The translations under genes and the position numbers were made by a program. Source: Ruminococcus bromii (GTDB lineage: Bacteria; Bacillota; Clostridia; Oscillospirales; Acutalibacteraceae). Taken from it: 64,000 nucleotides of DNA. A model generated the notes under the pieces. That model was not told the DNA's origin and did not search any database. It was given only the letters and a program-made list of their open reading frames with translations. Shown here piece after piece: positions 1-8,070 of the stretch. The DNA lies in NCBI RefSeq assembly GCF_002834225.1, contig NZ_NNSR01000056.1, positions 19,910 through 83,909 on the forward strand, given 5' to 3'. Numbering within the stretch: the stretch's first letter is position 1; each line of letters begins with the position of its first letter.

Positions 1-2478
1 GCCCTGAGCAATTTCTTCTGCGGCAATTCTCTTGATTTTTTCTTCGATTTCAGAATTATACTGAGCCGAATATGCTTTCTTTATGTAGTGAGTTACGCCC
101 TCGATTTCTTCATCGGAAGCGTAGCAGCCCTGAACACGAATAGGCTTTGGAGCGCCTACAGGCAAAAACAGCATATCGCCTCGGCCGATAAGCTTTTCAC
201 CGCCGCCTGTATCAAGAATTGTACGGGAGTCTGTGTTTGAACTTACCTTGAGTGAAATACGGCTCGGTACATTCGCCTTGATAAGACCTGTGATTACATT
301 AACGGTAGGTCTTTGGGTTGCAAGGATAAGGTGCATACCTGCGGCACGAGCCATCTGAGCAAGTCGGCAGATTGAGTCCTCAACCTCGCTCGGAGCCGCC
401 ATCATCAAATCGGCAAGCTCGTCAATTGCAATTACAACACGGCTCATTTTTTCTTTGGCAACGGGAAGTCCGTTTACTTCAAGAACAGGCTGAACCTCTT
501 CTCCCTCTTCATTAACAACAGGTGGATTTTTCTCCATATAATTCATATTTTTTTCGATAAGAGAATTATATGAATCAATATCCTTACAATCGTATTCGGA
601 GAAAATTTTATATCTCTGGAGCATTTCGTTTACCGCCCACGCAAGCGCACCAGCCGCCTTTTTTGCGTCGGATACTACGGGAATGAGCAAATGCGGAATA
701 CCCTTGTATTTTGAAAATTCAACCATTTTCGGGTCAATAAGCAAAAGCTTTACTTCATCCGGAGTTGCCTTGTAGAGAATACTCATAAGAATTGAGTTTA
801 CACATACGGATTTACCTGAACCCGTAGTACCTGCAATGAGCAAGTGCGGCATTTTGGCAAGGTCGGTAACTACGATTTCACCCGAAATATCTTTGCCGAG
901 AACGGTTGTGAGTTTGCTCTTGCTGTTTTTGAACTTGTCCGAATCAATCAGTTCACGCATTGTTACCATACTTACAACCTTGTTCGGAACTTCGATTCCG
1001 ACTGCGGCTTTGCCCGGGATAGGCGCTTCAATACGAACGCCGTTTGCGGCAAGGTTGAGTGCGATATCATCGGAAAGATTTGTAATTTTGCTGATTTTAA
1101 CACCGGGGGCAGGCTGTAACTCATAGCGTGTTACCGACGGACCTCGGCAGATATTTACAATGCTTGCCTTTACACCGAAGCTTGTGAGGGTATCAATAAG
1201 TTTTTTGGCATTATTCTGCATTTCTTCCATTGCGTCGCCGTCATCGGAATTTAGCTTCGGCTTGAGCAGCTGAATCGGTGGGAACTGATACTTCTTTTCT
1301 TCTTTTTGAGAATTATCGGAACGAACAGCTCTGTCAAGCTGTTCCGCAATTTCATCGCCGGCCTCCTCGCTGTTGTCTTTTTTGCTTTTGAGAAGTGCTT
1401 TTTTAGCGATGCTTTCAGTTTTGGAATCAGACTCATTCTGTAGATATTCGGCATCGGAAGCTGACTTTTCATTTGAAATATCCTCTGCAAGTGCCGAAAC
1501 GGTGTTATCGGCACTTTTGCCCATAGGCTTGCTTGCACGATTGATTATGTTGATGAGATCCTGTGACAGATCCTTGTCTGCGGCATTTTCTTCCTTTGAA
1601 TCGGCAATATCCGTGTCAATTCCGTTTACTGCCGACTTTGCTTTCTTGACCTTTGTCTTTTTGTCATCAAGCGGAATGTCAATAAAACTTCCCGAGGACT
1701 TTCTGTTTTCGCCTTCAAGCGCAATGTCGATATTGCCTCTTTCGGCAAGCTTTCTCTCACGGTTTTCTTCTCTGCGCTCTCTGCGTGCTCTTGCCATCTC
1801 TTCACTCGCTTCACGGATATGTACGGCTGTTCTTGACGCCGCCGCTGTCATATCCTTAATTGAAATGTTCGCAACAATAAGAACAAGTGCGGCTGTTACA
1901 ACAAAGCTTGTAAAAAGTGCGGCTGTACTGCCGAACAGGACAACGAGCGGATATCCGAGCAATCCGCCGATTATTCCGCAATCGAAAGTCATATACCTTG
2001 AGGTGTCGGAGGCGTCCTTGAACAGATTGCCAAGACAAGCAAAAAAGTTCATATCCGAATATTTTGCGCCGCTGCCTGCATAAATCAACGCCCCGATAAA
2101 CAGAATTATGACGACACAAAGAAAAAGCTTCAGCTTATAGTGTGCAACCTGCTTTTCCTTTTCGGTCATAACACATAAATAGAAAAGCGTTACGGGAACA
2201 AGAAAAATTCCGAAGCCGAGGACTCCGAAAAAGAAACTGCGTATCATTGTCCAGACATTTGAGCCTTTAATGAAAATTATACAGACAAAAACAGCCGCAA
2301 CGGCGGCATAGAGAATTGCCCTTACACGCGGCGAAAGTCCGCTGCTCCTTTTCGGAACAGCGGATGCTTTGGTTCGGCTTGCATTTTTTGTGCCTTTTGA
2401 CTGTTTTTTTGAAGAGGTCTTCTTTCTGCCTGCCGCAGTATTTTTAGTTTTGTCAGCTGTTTTTTTGTTAGCTGCCAA
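1..2478 (-). CDS. ftsK: DNA translocase FtsK/SpoIIIE (C-terminus outside window)
   Basis: This is a hexameric DNA pump that moves chromosomal DNA through the division or sporulation septum. The visible 826 residues begin with a very basic Lys/Arg-rich stretch of about 50 residues. Four or so membrane segments follow at roughly 53-190, then a long charged linker, then the motor domain. The motor has Walker A GTTGSGKS near residue 550 and a Walker B-like [13 protein letters not shown] near 680. I place the start at a TTG at 2476-2478 because GGAG lies 8 bases upstream and no ATG gives a full N-terminus. The end, with the gamma DNA-reading domain, lies beyond base 1. It follows uppP by 21 bases and tepA lies further upstream, a spoIIIE neighbourhood I recall from Bacillus. 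FtsK and SpoIIIE cannot be separated from this fragment. Confidence 0.95.
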   Translation of the reverse strand, partial: MAANKKTADKTKNTAAGRKKTSSKKQSKGTKNASRTKASAVPKRSSGLSPRVRAILYAAVAAVFVCIIFIKGSNVWTMIRSFFFGVLGFGIFLVPVTLFYLCVMTEKEKQVAHYKLKLFLCVVIILFIGALIYAGSGAKYSDMNFFACLGNLFKDASDTSRYMTFDCGIIGGLLGYPLVVLFGSTAALFTSFVVTAALVLIVANISIKDMTAAASRTAVHIREASEEMARARRERREENRERKLAERGNIDIALEGENRKSSGSFIDIPLDDKKTKVKKAKSAVNGIDTDIADSKEENAADKDLSQDLINIINRASKPMGKSADNTVSALAEDISNEKSASDAEYLQNESDSKTESIAKKALLKSKKDNSEEAGDEIAEQLDRAVRSDNSQKEEKKYQFPPIQLLKPKLNSDDGDAMEEMQNNAKKLIDTLTSFGVKASIVNICRGPSVTRYELQPAPGVKISKITNLSDDIALNLAANGVRIEAPIPGKAAVGIEVPNKVVSMVTMRELIDSDKFKNSKSKLTTVLGKDISGEIVVTDLAKMPHLLIAGTTGSGKSVCVNSILMSILYKATPDEVKLLLIDPKMVEFSKYKGIPHLLIPVVSDAKKAAGALAWAVNEMLQRYKIFSEYDCKDIDSYNSLIEKNMNYMEKNPPVVNEEGEEVQPVLEVNGLPVAKEKMSRVVIAIDELADLMMAAPSEVEDSICRLAQMARAAGMHLILATQRPTVNVITGLIKANVPSRISLKVSSNTDSRTILDTGGGEKLIGRGDMLFLPVGAPKPIRVQGCYASDEEIEGVTHYIKKAYSAQYNSEIEEKIKRIAAEEIAQG

Positions 2479-2499
2479 TAAAATCACTCCATTTAAAAT

Positions 2500-3459
2500 T
2501 TATGCAATTGGCGCACCTGTGAAAAGGTTTACGCCCGTATTCATTTCGATGATTGAAATTACAATAAATGCAACACCGACAATCGCTGTGTAGATTACGA
2601 AAATTTCCATTTTGTCAGATTTCAGGAACCACTTAAAAATTACGATTGCAAGATAGCCTACAACTGCGGAAACTGCCATTCCGATAATCAGCGGAAGAAA
2701 CTCAATATTGCTTAAACCTTCGGGTGACTTGATTGCATCCACACCCTCAAGAAGTGCCGCCGCAAGGATTGACGGGATACCGAGTACAAATGTGTAGTCA
2801 AGTGCCTTCTGCTTTGAGATTCCTCTCATCTCACCGACCGAAAGTGTTGAGCCTGAACGGGAAAGTCCCGGAAGGAGTGCGGCACAAACCTGTGTTACAC
2901 CGACAAGAATTGCGTCAACAACATTAAAATTATCTCTTGTTGCCTTTGCATTGCTCTTTGTTGCAAGATGTTTGTGAGTTGAGGCAACACTCTTGCGGTT
3001 ACGGATAATACCGATTGTTAAAAGTACGCTTGTGAGAATGAGCGAACAGGCAGTTACTATAAGAACAGGACTTGCGGAAAGCCGGTCTGCAAGGTCTTTA
3101 AGCTTCATATCTGTTCCGGGGATTGGCAGAAAAAGCAAGAACAGCGGTATAAGACCGATGATGAGCATTACAACGAGATTACGGTTGTAATTCATTTTGC
3201 TCCATTTAAACTTGCCTGTGAATATATCCTTAATCATAAGTATAAATTCCTTGATGAGATCCCACACAAGTTTGTGGTAGAATGCAACAACGGCAACAAG
3301 TGTGCCGACATGGAGCATTACATTAAAGAAAAGATTGCTTTCGCCTGTGCCTGCACCGAGAATGTGCTGTGTGATTGCGAGGTGTCCGCTGCTTGATACG
3401 GGCAAAAATTCGGTAAGTCCCTGAACAATACCCTGAATAATAGCATCTAAAATTGACAT
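2500..3459 (-). CDS. uppP: Undecaprenyl-diphosphatase (BacA/UppP)
   Basis: This integral membrane phosphatase recycles undecaprenyl pyrophosphate to the monophosphate carrier used for peptidoglycan and wall polymers, and its activity lowers bacitracin sensitivity. Family motifs are clear: a GLTEFLPVSSSGHLA block near residues 15-29 and PGLSRSGSTLSVG around 200-212, with about eight hydrophobic segments. At 319 residues it is longer than the usual 265-280. The extra length is a polar loop near residues 150-180. The ATG is preceded by GGAGGG. It sits between tepA and the ftsK-like gene on the same strand, and ftsK starts 21 bases after its stop, so co-transcription is likely. Confidence 0.96.
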   Translation of the reverse strand: MSILDAIIQGIVQGLTEFLPVSSSGHLAITQHILGAGTGESNLFFNVMLHVGTLVAVVAFYHKLVWDLIKEFILMIKDIFTGKFKWSKMNYNRNLVVMLIIGLIPLFLLFLPIPGTDMKLKDLADRLSASPVLIVTACSLILTSVLLTIGIIRNRKSVASTHKHLATKSNAKATRDNFNVVDAILVGVTQVCAALLPGLSRSGSTLSVGEMRGISKQKALDYTFVLGIPSILAAALLEGVDAIKSPEGLSNIEFLPLIIGMAVSAVVGYLAIVIFKWFLKSDKMEIFVIYTAIVGVAFIVISIIEMNTGVNLFTGAPIA

Positions 3460-3581
3460 GGTTATGTATTCCCTCCAAAAAATAAGTTTTAAAAATCTTC
3501 TTTATTATTTGTACGCTGAAATGCCGTGTGGGTTGGCATTTCGGATTTCATAAAAATCATAAGCGTCACGGTATATATGTA

Positions 3582-3600
3582 TTCGGGCAAAATGCCCGAA
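3582..3600. terminator. Hairpin directly after tepA stop
   Basis: TTCGGGCA and TGCCCGAA form an 8-bp stem with a 3-base loop, starting one base beyond the tepA stop codon. The T-rich side (ATTATTTTT) lies to the right, so it reads better as a plus-strand terminator. On the tepA strand there is no T tract, and read-through into uppP is plausible. Confidence 0.4.
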
Positions 3601-3601
3601 A

Positions 3602-4408
3602 TTATTTTTCCTGCTTTTTTGAGCGGGATTTTTTAGGCTTTGACCTGCTCTTGTTTTCTTTTATCAAACCGTAGAGAGCGTCGATGGCGTCGGAAACTGT
3701 TCCGACCTCGTCAATCAAGCCTTCTTCAACAGCCTCTTCTCCCTCAAGAATAGTCCCGATATCCATTACAAGCTCGCCTGTGTTGAGTACAAGCCGGTTG
3801 TAACGGTCCTTTGTAATATTGGAATTTTCGGCAACAAATGTTGTGATTCTGTCCTGCATACGCTGAAAATATTCAAAGGTCTGCGGAACTCCGAGTGTAA
3901 GCCCTGTTGACCTGACCGGATGAACCGTCATTGACGCACTCTTTGCGATAAAGCTTTTCTTTGCCGCTACAGCAAGCGGAATACCTATTGAATGACCTCC
4001 GCCGAGAACAATTGAAACAGTCGGCTTTTTCATTCCCGAAATCACCTCGGCAATTGCAAGTCCTGCCTCAACATCTCCCCCGACCGTGTTAATCAGCACA
4101 AGAAGGCCGTCAATTCTTTCGTCCTCCTCAACCGAAACGAGCAGGGGGATAACATGCTCATATTTCGTTGTTTTGTTCTGCTGTGAAAGAATGTAATGAC
4201 CTTCAATTTGCCCTATAATTGTCAGACAATGAAAAACGCAGTCCTTGTGAGTTGTCAGAACAGAACCTGTTTCGTCAATTTGGTCAGTGTGTTCTTCACT
4301 TATTGGGCTGTCGTTTGCAAGCCTTTGCGGTTCATCTTCCAAAGCGGGATTTTTAACAAAGTTTCCTTTTTTTAAAGAGGTTTTAGAAGATTTTGATTTT
4401 TGTGGCAT
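3602..4408 (-). CDS. tepA: ClpP-fold serine protease TepA
   Basis: This is a cytoplasmic ClpP-like protein of the TepA (translocation-enhancing, YmfB) type. The first 50 or so residues are polar and basic, and the ClpP fold follows. The putative catalytic serine is in GGGHSIG near residue 140, and the histidine is in SMTVHPVR near 163. A GTG three codons upstream overlaps the Shine-Dalgarno. The ATG at 4406-4408 is 7 bases after GGAGGT, so I chose it. It is the first gene of a presumed tepA-uppP-ftsK unit read from the promoter at 4500-4528. The family link to protein export is known from Bacillus; the substrate here is unknown. Confidence 0.9.
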   Translation of the reverse strand: MPQKSKSSKTSLKKGNFVKNPALEDEPQRLANDSPISEEHTDQIDETGSVLTTHKDCVFHCLTIIGQIEGHYILSQQNKTTKYEHVIPLLVSVEEDERIDGLLVLINTVGGDVEAGLAIAEVISGMKKPTVSIVLGGGHSIGIPLAVAAKKSFIAKSASMTVHPVRSTGLTLGVPQTFEYFQRMQDRITTFVAENSNITKDRYNRLVLNTGELVMDIGTILEGEEAVEEGLIDEVGTVSDAIDALYGLIKENKSRSKPKKSRSKKQEK

Positions 4409-4499
4409 TGTATGCACCTCCGAGAATAGTTTCTCCGAAATTGCGCATAAAATGTATACCGCACATCAAATTAGGACATTCACGGCACATTACCGTTTC

Positions 4500-4528
4500 A
4501 TTATATCATTTTAGCAAAGTTATTTCAA
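4500..4528 (-). promoter_or_regulatory. Sigma-A type promoter for tepA
   Basis: On the minus strand TTGAAA (4523-4528) and TATAAT (4500-4505) are separated by 17 bases, a near-consensus vegetative promoter about 90 bases before the tepA start. Confidence 0.65.
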
Positions 4529-4642
4529 TAATTTTATTTCTTTATTTCTAATAAGCAATAATTATTTTAAAGAATTATAGTAGTATAAAAGAAATATTAT
4601 CCCGACAGAACCTGTCGGAAGTTGTTATGGAGTGATATTCAG

Positions 4643-5941
4643 TTGACATCTGACATAATTATGGGTGTTGTCATTTTAGTTCTTATTGCGTTTTCTGCAT
4701 TTTTTTCTGCGATTGAAACGGCATTTTCCTTTGTAAACAAGGTGCGTGTTCAGCGTTACAAGGATGACGGCAATAAAAAAGCGGCAGCAGCGCTCTACAT
4801 AATCGAACATTTCGACAATGCCCTTACAACAATTCTCATCTGCAACAATGTTGTAAACCTGAGTTGTTCTTCAATTGCGACTGTACTATGTATGAATCTT
4901 TTCGGTGACGCAGGCTCGGCAATTGCAACCGGTGCAACAACCTTTCTTGTGCTGACCTTCGGTGAGATTGTACCGAAATGCCTTGCAAAGGAGCATTGCG
5001 ACGCCTTTTCGCTCAAAACAGCCGGATTGCTCAGAGGACTTATGGCAATCCTTACACCGCTGGTGTGGATTTTCACACGGTTCAAAATGATTGCCTTAAA
5101 GATTGCAGGCAGCAGCGGCGACGCTCCGTCAGTTACCGAAAACGAGCTTAAATACATTGTTGAGAGCATCGAGGAAGAAGGCGTTCTTGAAGAGAGCGAA
5201 AGCGAAATGGTTCGCTCCGCACTTGACTTTGACGAAACTACTGCTGAGGAAATTCTCACACCGAGAGTTGATATTACATTCATAAGCATTGATGATTCAC
5301 CTGAAAAAATCAAGGATATCATCATTGAAAACCGCTATTCGAGAATCCCCGTGTATGAAGGCACGGTTGACCATGTTGTCGGTATTCTTCACACAAGAGA
5401 TTATCTTGAACGACTTGCAGACGGCAAAGCTCCCGATGTTAAGGAGCTTATGCAGCCGCCTTACTTTGTGTTCAAAACACAACAGCTTTCAAAAATTCTG
5501 AGTGCATTCAAACGCACAAAAATTCATCTTGCGGTTGTTACGGATGAATACGGCGGCACACTCGGAATTGTTACAATGGAAGATTTGCTCGAGGAAATTG
5601 TCGGTGAAATATGGGACGAGGACGAGGAAATTGAGCATAACTACTACAAAATCGGCAAGGGCGAGTTCCTTGTAAACGGTGATATGGAGCTTGAAGATAT
5701 GCTCGGTCTGTTTGATATGGACGAGGACAGTCTTGAATGTGACAGCGTAACGGTCGGAGGATATATTCTTGAACACGCAGGAACAATCCCCCACAAGCGT
5801 GACAACATTAAGGCCGACGGCTTTAAGTTTACCGTTATGGAGGTTAAGGATCAGCGTATTTTACGGGTTGTTGTCAAGAAAAACGATACCGCCGAAGAAA
5901 ACAAATCCGATGAAAAAAAAGAGGACAAAAAGTCCGAATAA
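4643..5941 (+). CDS. Hemolysin C/CorC family CNNM-CBS membrane protein
   Basis: This protein is of the HlyC/CorC class, associated with divalent cation (Mg/Co) homeostasis. The order is a CNNM membrane domain with about four helices in residues 5-185, two CBS domains around 210-330, and a C-terminal CorC_HlyC domain around 345-425, ending in a charged tail. The most likely start is the TTG at 4643, with GGAG ten bases upstream. An ATG at 4661 is possible but would cut into the first helix. A small hairpin (CCGACAG...CTGTCGG, 4602-4618) lies in the leader. The gene is monocistronic, with a strong terminator ten bases after its stop. Confidence 0.92.
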   Translation: MTSDIIMGVVILVLIAFSAFFSAIETAFSFVNKVRVQRYKDDGNKKAAAALYIIEHFDNALTTILICNNVVNLSCSSIATVLCMNLFGDAGSAIATGATTFLVLTFGEIVPKCLAKEHCDAFSLKTAGLLRGLMAILTPLVWIFTRFKMIALKIAGSSGDAPSVTENELKYIVESIEEEGVLEESESEMVRSALDFDETTAEEILTPRVDITFISIDDSPEKIKDIIIENRYSRIPVYEGTVDHVVGILHTRDYLERLADGKAPDVKELMQPPYFVFKTQQLSKILSAFKRTKIHLAVVTDEYGGTLGIVTMEDLLEEIVGEIWDEDEEIEHNYYKIGKGEFLVNGDMELEDMLGLFDMDEDSLECDSVTVGGYILEHAGTIPHKRDNIKADGFKFTVMEVKDQRILRVVVKKNDTAEENKSDEKKEDKKSE

Positions 5942-5950
5942 GCAAAACAT

Positions 5951-5989
5951 AACAGGAGCAGTATTTTTACTTACCGCTCCTGTTTTTTT
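5951..5989 (+). terminator. Rho-independent terminator after CorC gene
   Basis: AACAGGAGC (5951-5959) pairs with GCTCCTGTT (5976-5984) and runs into seven Ts. The end of the convergent gene at 5988 abuts it. Confidence 0.85.
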
Positions 5990-6380
5990 ACTGTATTTTT
6001 TTGCAGAGAGAAGTGCATAATGCGCTGACAGGAATACAAAGAAAAGCCCACAAGGTGCTGTAAAACGGACAAATCTGCCCTTTAAAATTAAGTCGGCAAT
6101 TGGAATAATCCCACACATTAAGCTTGAATTTCAGATTGACAACACAGCCGCAGCAGTATTCAAGTGCGGTAATTATCGCACTGCCCAATATGCATTTTTG
6201 CAGCATATTCATTTTTGAAAAATGCTTGTAAAATCTGAAAAGCGACACAAACGCAGTTCCGCCCGTGACCGCCATTGACCAGTGAGTTTTTCTCCGCCAC
6301 AAAATTTCAAGCAGAGCGTAGCCTGCCCCGCCTATTGAAAAAAGAATGCAATCGTTACGCAGTCTTAAACTTTTTTTCAT
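5988..6380 (-). CDS. Small membrane protein, putative ABC transporter permease family (PF06541-like)
   Basis: A 130-residue protein with about four hydrophobic segments. The stretch LNVWDYSNCRLNFKGQICPF near residue 90 resembles the WDYS...NLKGQIC motif of the PF06541 family, which is annotated as putative ABC transporter permeases although its transport role is unproven. Its Shine-Dalgarno (AGGTGA) lies inside the descending arm of the terminator hairpin at 6387-6422, and the ATG follows the T run directly. It may therefore be translated only from read-through transcripts of the rnmV operon. Confidence 0.7.
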   Translation of the reverse strand: MKKSLRLRNDCILFSIGGAGYALLEILWRRKTHWSMAVTGGTAFVSLFRFYKHFSKMNMLQKCILGSAIITALEYCCGCVVNLKFKLNVWDYSNCRLNFKGQICPFYSTLWAFLCIPVSALCTSLCKKIQ

Positions 6381-6386
6381 AAAAAA

Positions 6387-6422
6387 TCACCTGTTTTAGT
6401 TTTCACGGAAACAGGTGATTTA
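6387..6422 (-). terminator. Terminator after rnmV overlapping next gene's ribosome site
   Basis: On the minus strand AATCACCTGTTT pairs with AAACAGGTGATT over 12 bp with a 12-13 base loop, followed by TTTTTT and then immediately the ATG of the downstream gene. The second arm supplies that gene's AGGTGA ribosome site. Confidence 0.75.
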
Positions 6423-6447
6423 TTTAGCTTATGTAATTTTTATTTTA

Positions 6448-7026
6448 TCACAGCATACTTTTTAGTTCTTCAAGAGAATAAAGACAGTTGATTGCGGTCA
6501 AAAATGCGTTTGTTGAAAGATATGACGGCAGACCGAGTTTTTTAAGAATTTTTTTGCGGTTGATTTCTGAATTTTCAGTTCCCGTAAGTCCGAGGACAAA
6601 GAGGTCGGCTTTAGTAATTTTCCTTTCGGGAATATTATTTTCTTCGCCGATTATCTCGGCACCGCTTTTACGGATTGCGTTTATTATAACCTCATCGCTG
6701 ACGCCCTCAACGCCTAAAAGCCCCTCTTTACCGCCTTTTATTTTGCGTTTTTCCTTGCCCTTGATTTGCGGAATATAGCAATTTTTAATTTTTGAATTAT
6801 CGACCGAGCCTTTGAGAAAATTCCTTATTACAAAGCCTGCACCGTCGCTGTCTGTCATTATGAGTATTCCCCTTGTTTCGGCAATTTTGCGGATAAGCGA
6901 CTGTTTTTCTTTGTCGGAAAAAACACGGAAGCCGTTGGTTTCAATTATGGGAGCGTCAACAATTGATGAAAGCTTTATTTTGTCATATCTGCCCTCAACT
7001 ATGACTGCCTCGCGGATTTTGAGCAT
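6448..7026 (-). CDS. rnmV: Ribonuclease M5
   Basis: This enzyme performs the final maturation cut of 5S rRNA precursor in Firmicutes. The N-terminal Toprim domain shows the acidic motif VEGRYD near residue 12 and TDSDGAG near residue 58. The C-terminal half (about 115-192) matches the DUF4093 part of RNase M5 proteins. The ATG at 7024-7026 overlaps the holA stop as TGATG. The TTG one codon earlier is less likely, because GGAGGG sits at a good distance from the ATG. It is translationally coupled to holA and closes the comEC-holA-rnmV unit. Confidence 0.9.
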   Translation of the reverse strand: MLKIREAVIVEGRYDKIKLSSIVDAPIIETNGFRVFSDKEKQSLIRKIAETRGILIMTDSDGAGFVIRNFLKGSVDNSKIKNCYIPQIKGKEKRKIKGGKEGLLGVEGVSDEVIINAIRKSGAEIIGEENNIPERKITKADLFVLGLTGTENSEINRKKILKKLGLPSYLSTNAFLTAINCLYSLEELKSML

Positions 7027-8069
7027 CAAACTCTGCCCTCCTTTGCAATCAGAAGCAAACGGGAAATAAGCTGTTCAATCAAAAACCTTTGGTTGACAGA
7101 AACGGATTTCAGCTTTTCATCGGTTTCAACAAGCACATCAAGGCTTTTCCGAAGTGCCTCGGTTGAAGTCCTTGAAACGGAGGTTCTCGCCCTGTTTAAC
7201 ACAAACGCACGGTTTTTGTAGGCAAAATCCTTTGCCACGGTTTCTTTTCTTATTCCGCACTCATCAGCAACACGCATACGATACGCGTCAACATAGGCGG
7301 ACGAAAGCGCATATAGAATGTTAATCGGCTCTTCACGCTGACAGAAAAGTATATCGAGCTTTTTAAAAGCTCTGTCACCTCTGCCGTTGATAACATCGTC
7401 AGCCATATCATAGGTTCTCGTTTCAAGGTTTACGGTTGACAAAAGGTCGATGTCACGGTCGGTAATTTCCTCACCCTTTGCATATGCGGCAATTTTGTTG
7501 ACCTCGTTTTTCAGAAGATTTAAATCCTCGCCTACATTGGAAATTATCCTTGTGGCATTCAGGTGTGAAATCAGCTTGCCGTTTTCATTTGCCCATTTTG
7601 CAACATATTTCTCAACAATCTGCGAATTGATTTTTTCAAAGCAGCATACGCTTCCGATTTTTTCAATACGCTTTACAAGTGCATTAAACGAGTTTTTATT
7701 CTTTGAAGGAATATAAGTCGGCATTGAAACAATGAAAACAGTACCGTCCCAAGCCCTGCCTGCCAGCTCCCTAAATGTGTCAAGGTCATCCTTTAACATA
7801 TTATCAAAGTATATGTCACTTGCAACAACGCAGTTTCTCTCTGCCATAAACGGTGTTTTTTGAAGTGCTGTTGCCAACTCCGAAAGGTTAATGTCACCAC
7901 TGAAGGTTTGACAGTTAAAATTATTGGGATTTTTGCCTGCAACAGCTTCCCTAAGCATTTGGGTATAGCTTTTTACAAACATCTGCTCAGTGCCGTAAAT
8001 AAGATAAACAGGCGAAAAACTTTTGTTCTTGATTTGTTTTTTCAGGTCTGCTTCTGTAATGCGTGGCAT
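7026..8069 (-). CDS. holA: DNA polymerase III subunit delta
   Basis: This is the clamp-loader delta subunit that opens the beta sliding clamp. Its 347 residues match the family length. The N-terminus has the typical 'PVYLIYGTEQMFVKSY' pattern near residues 20-35, followed by AAA+-like and helical collar regions. It lies between comEC and rnmV. The start ATG is one base after the comEC stop, and its own stop overlaps the rnmV start, so the three genes are probably one transcript. Confidence 0.93.
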   Translation of the reverse strand: MPRITEADLKKQIKNKSFSPVYLIYGTEQMFVKSYTQMLREAVAGKNPNNFNCQTFSGDINLSELATALQKTPFMAERNCVVASDIYFDNMLKDDLDTFRELAGRAWDGTVFIVSMPTYIPSKNKNSFNALVKRIEKIGSVCCFEKINSQIVEKYVAKWANENGKLISHLNATRIISNVGEDLNLLKNEVNKIAAYAKGEEITDRDIDLLSTVNLETRTYDMADDVINGRGDRAFKKLDILFCQREEPINILYALSSAYVDAYRMRVADECGIRKETVAKDFAYKNRAFVLNRARTSVSRTSTEALRKSLDVLVETDEKLKSVSVNQRFLIEQLISRLLLIAKEGRV

Positions 8070-8070
8070 T

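Noticed and set aside
1373..2083. Long open frame on the plus strand (236 codons)
   Set aside because: It is antisense to the ftsK/spoIIIE gene, whose frame continues with clear membrane and motor motifs; no ribosome site precedes the plus-strand frame.
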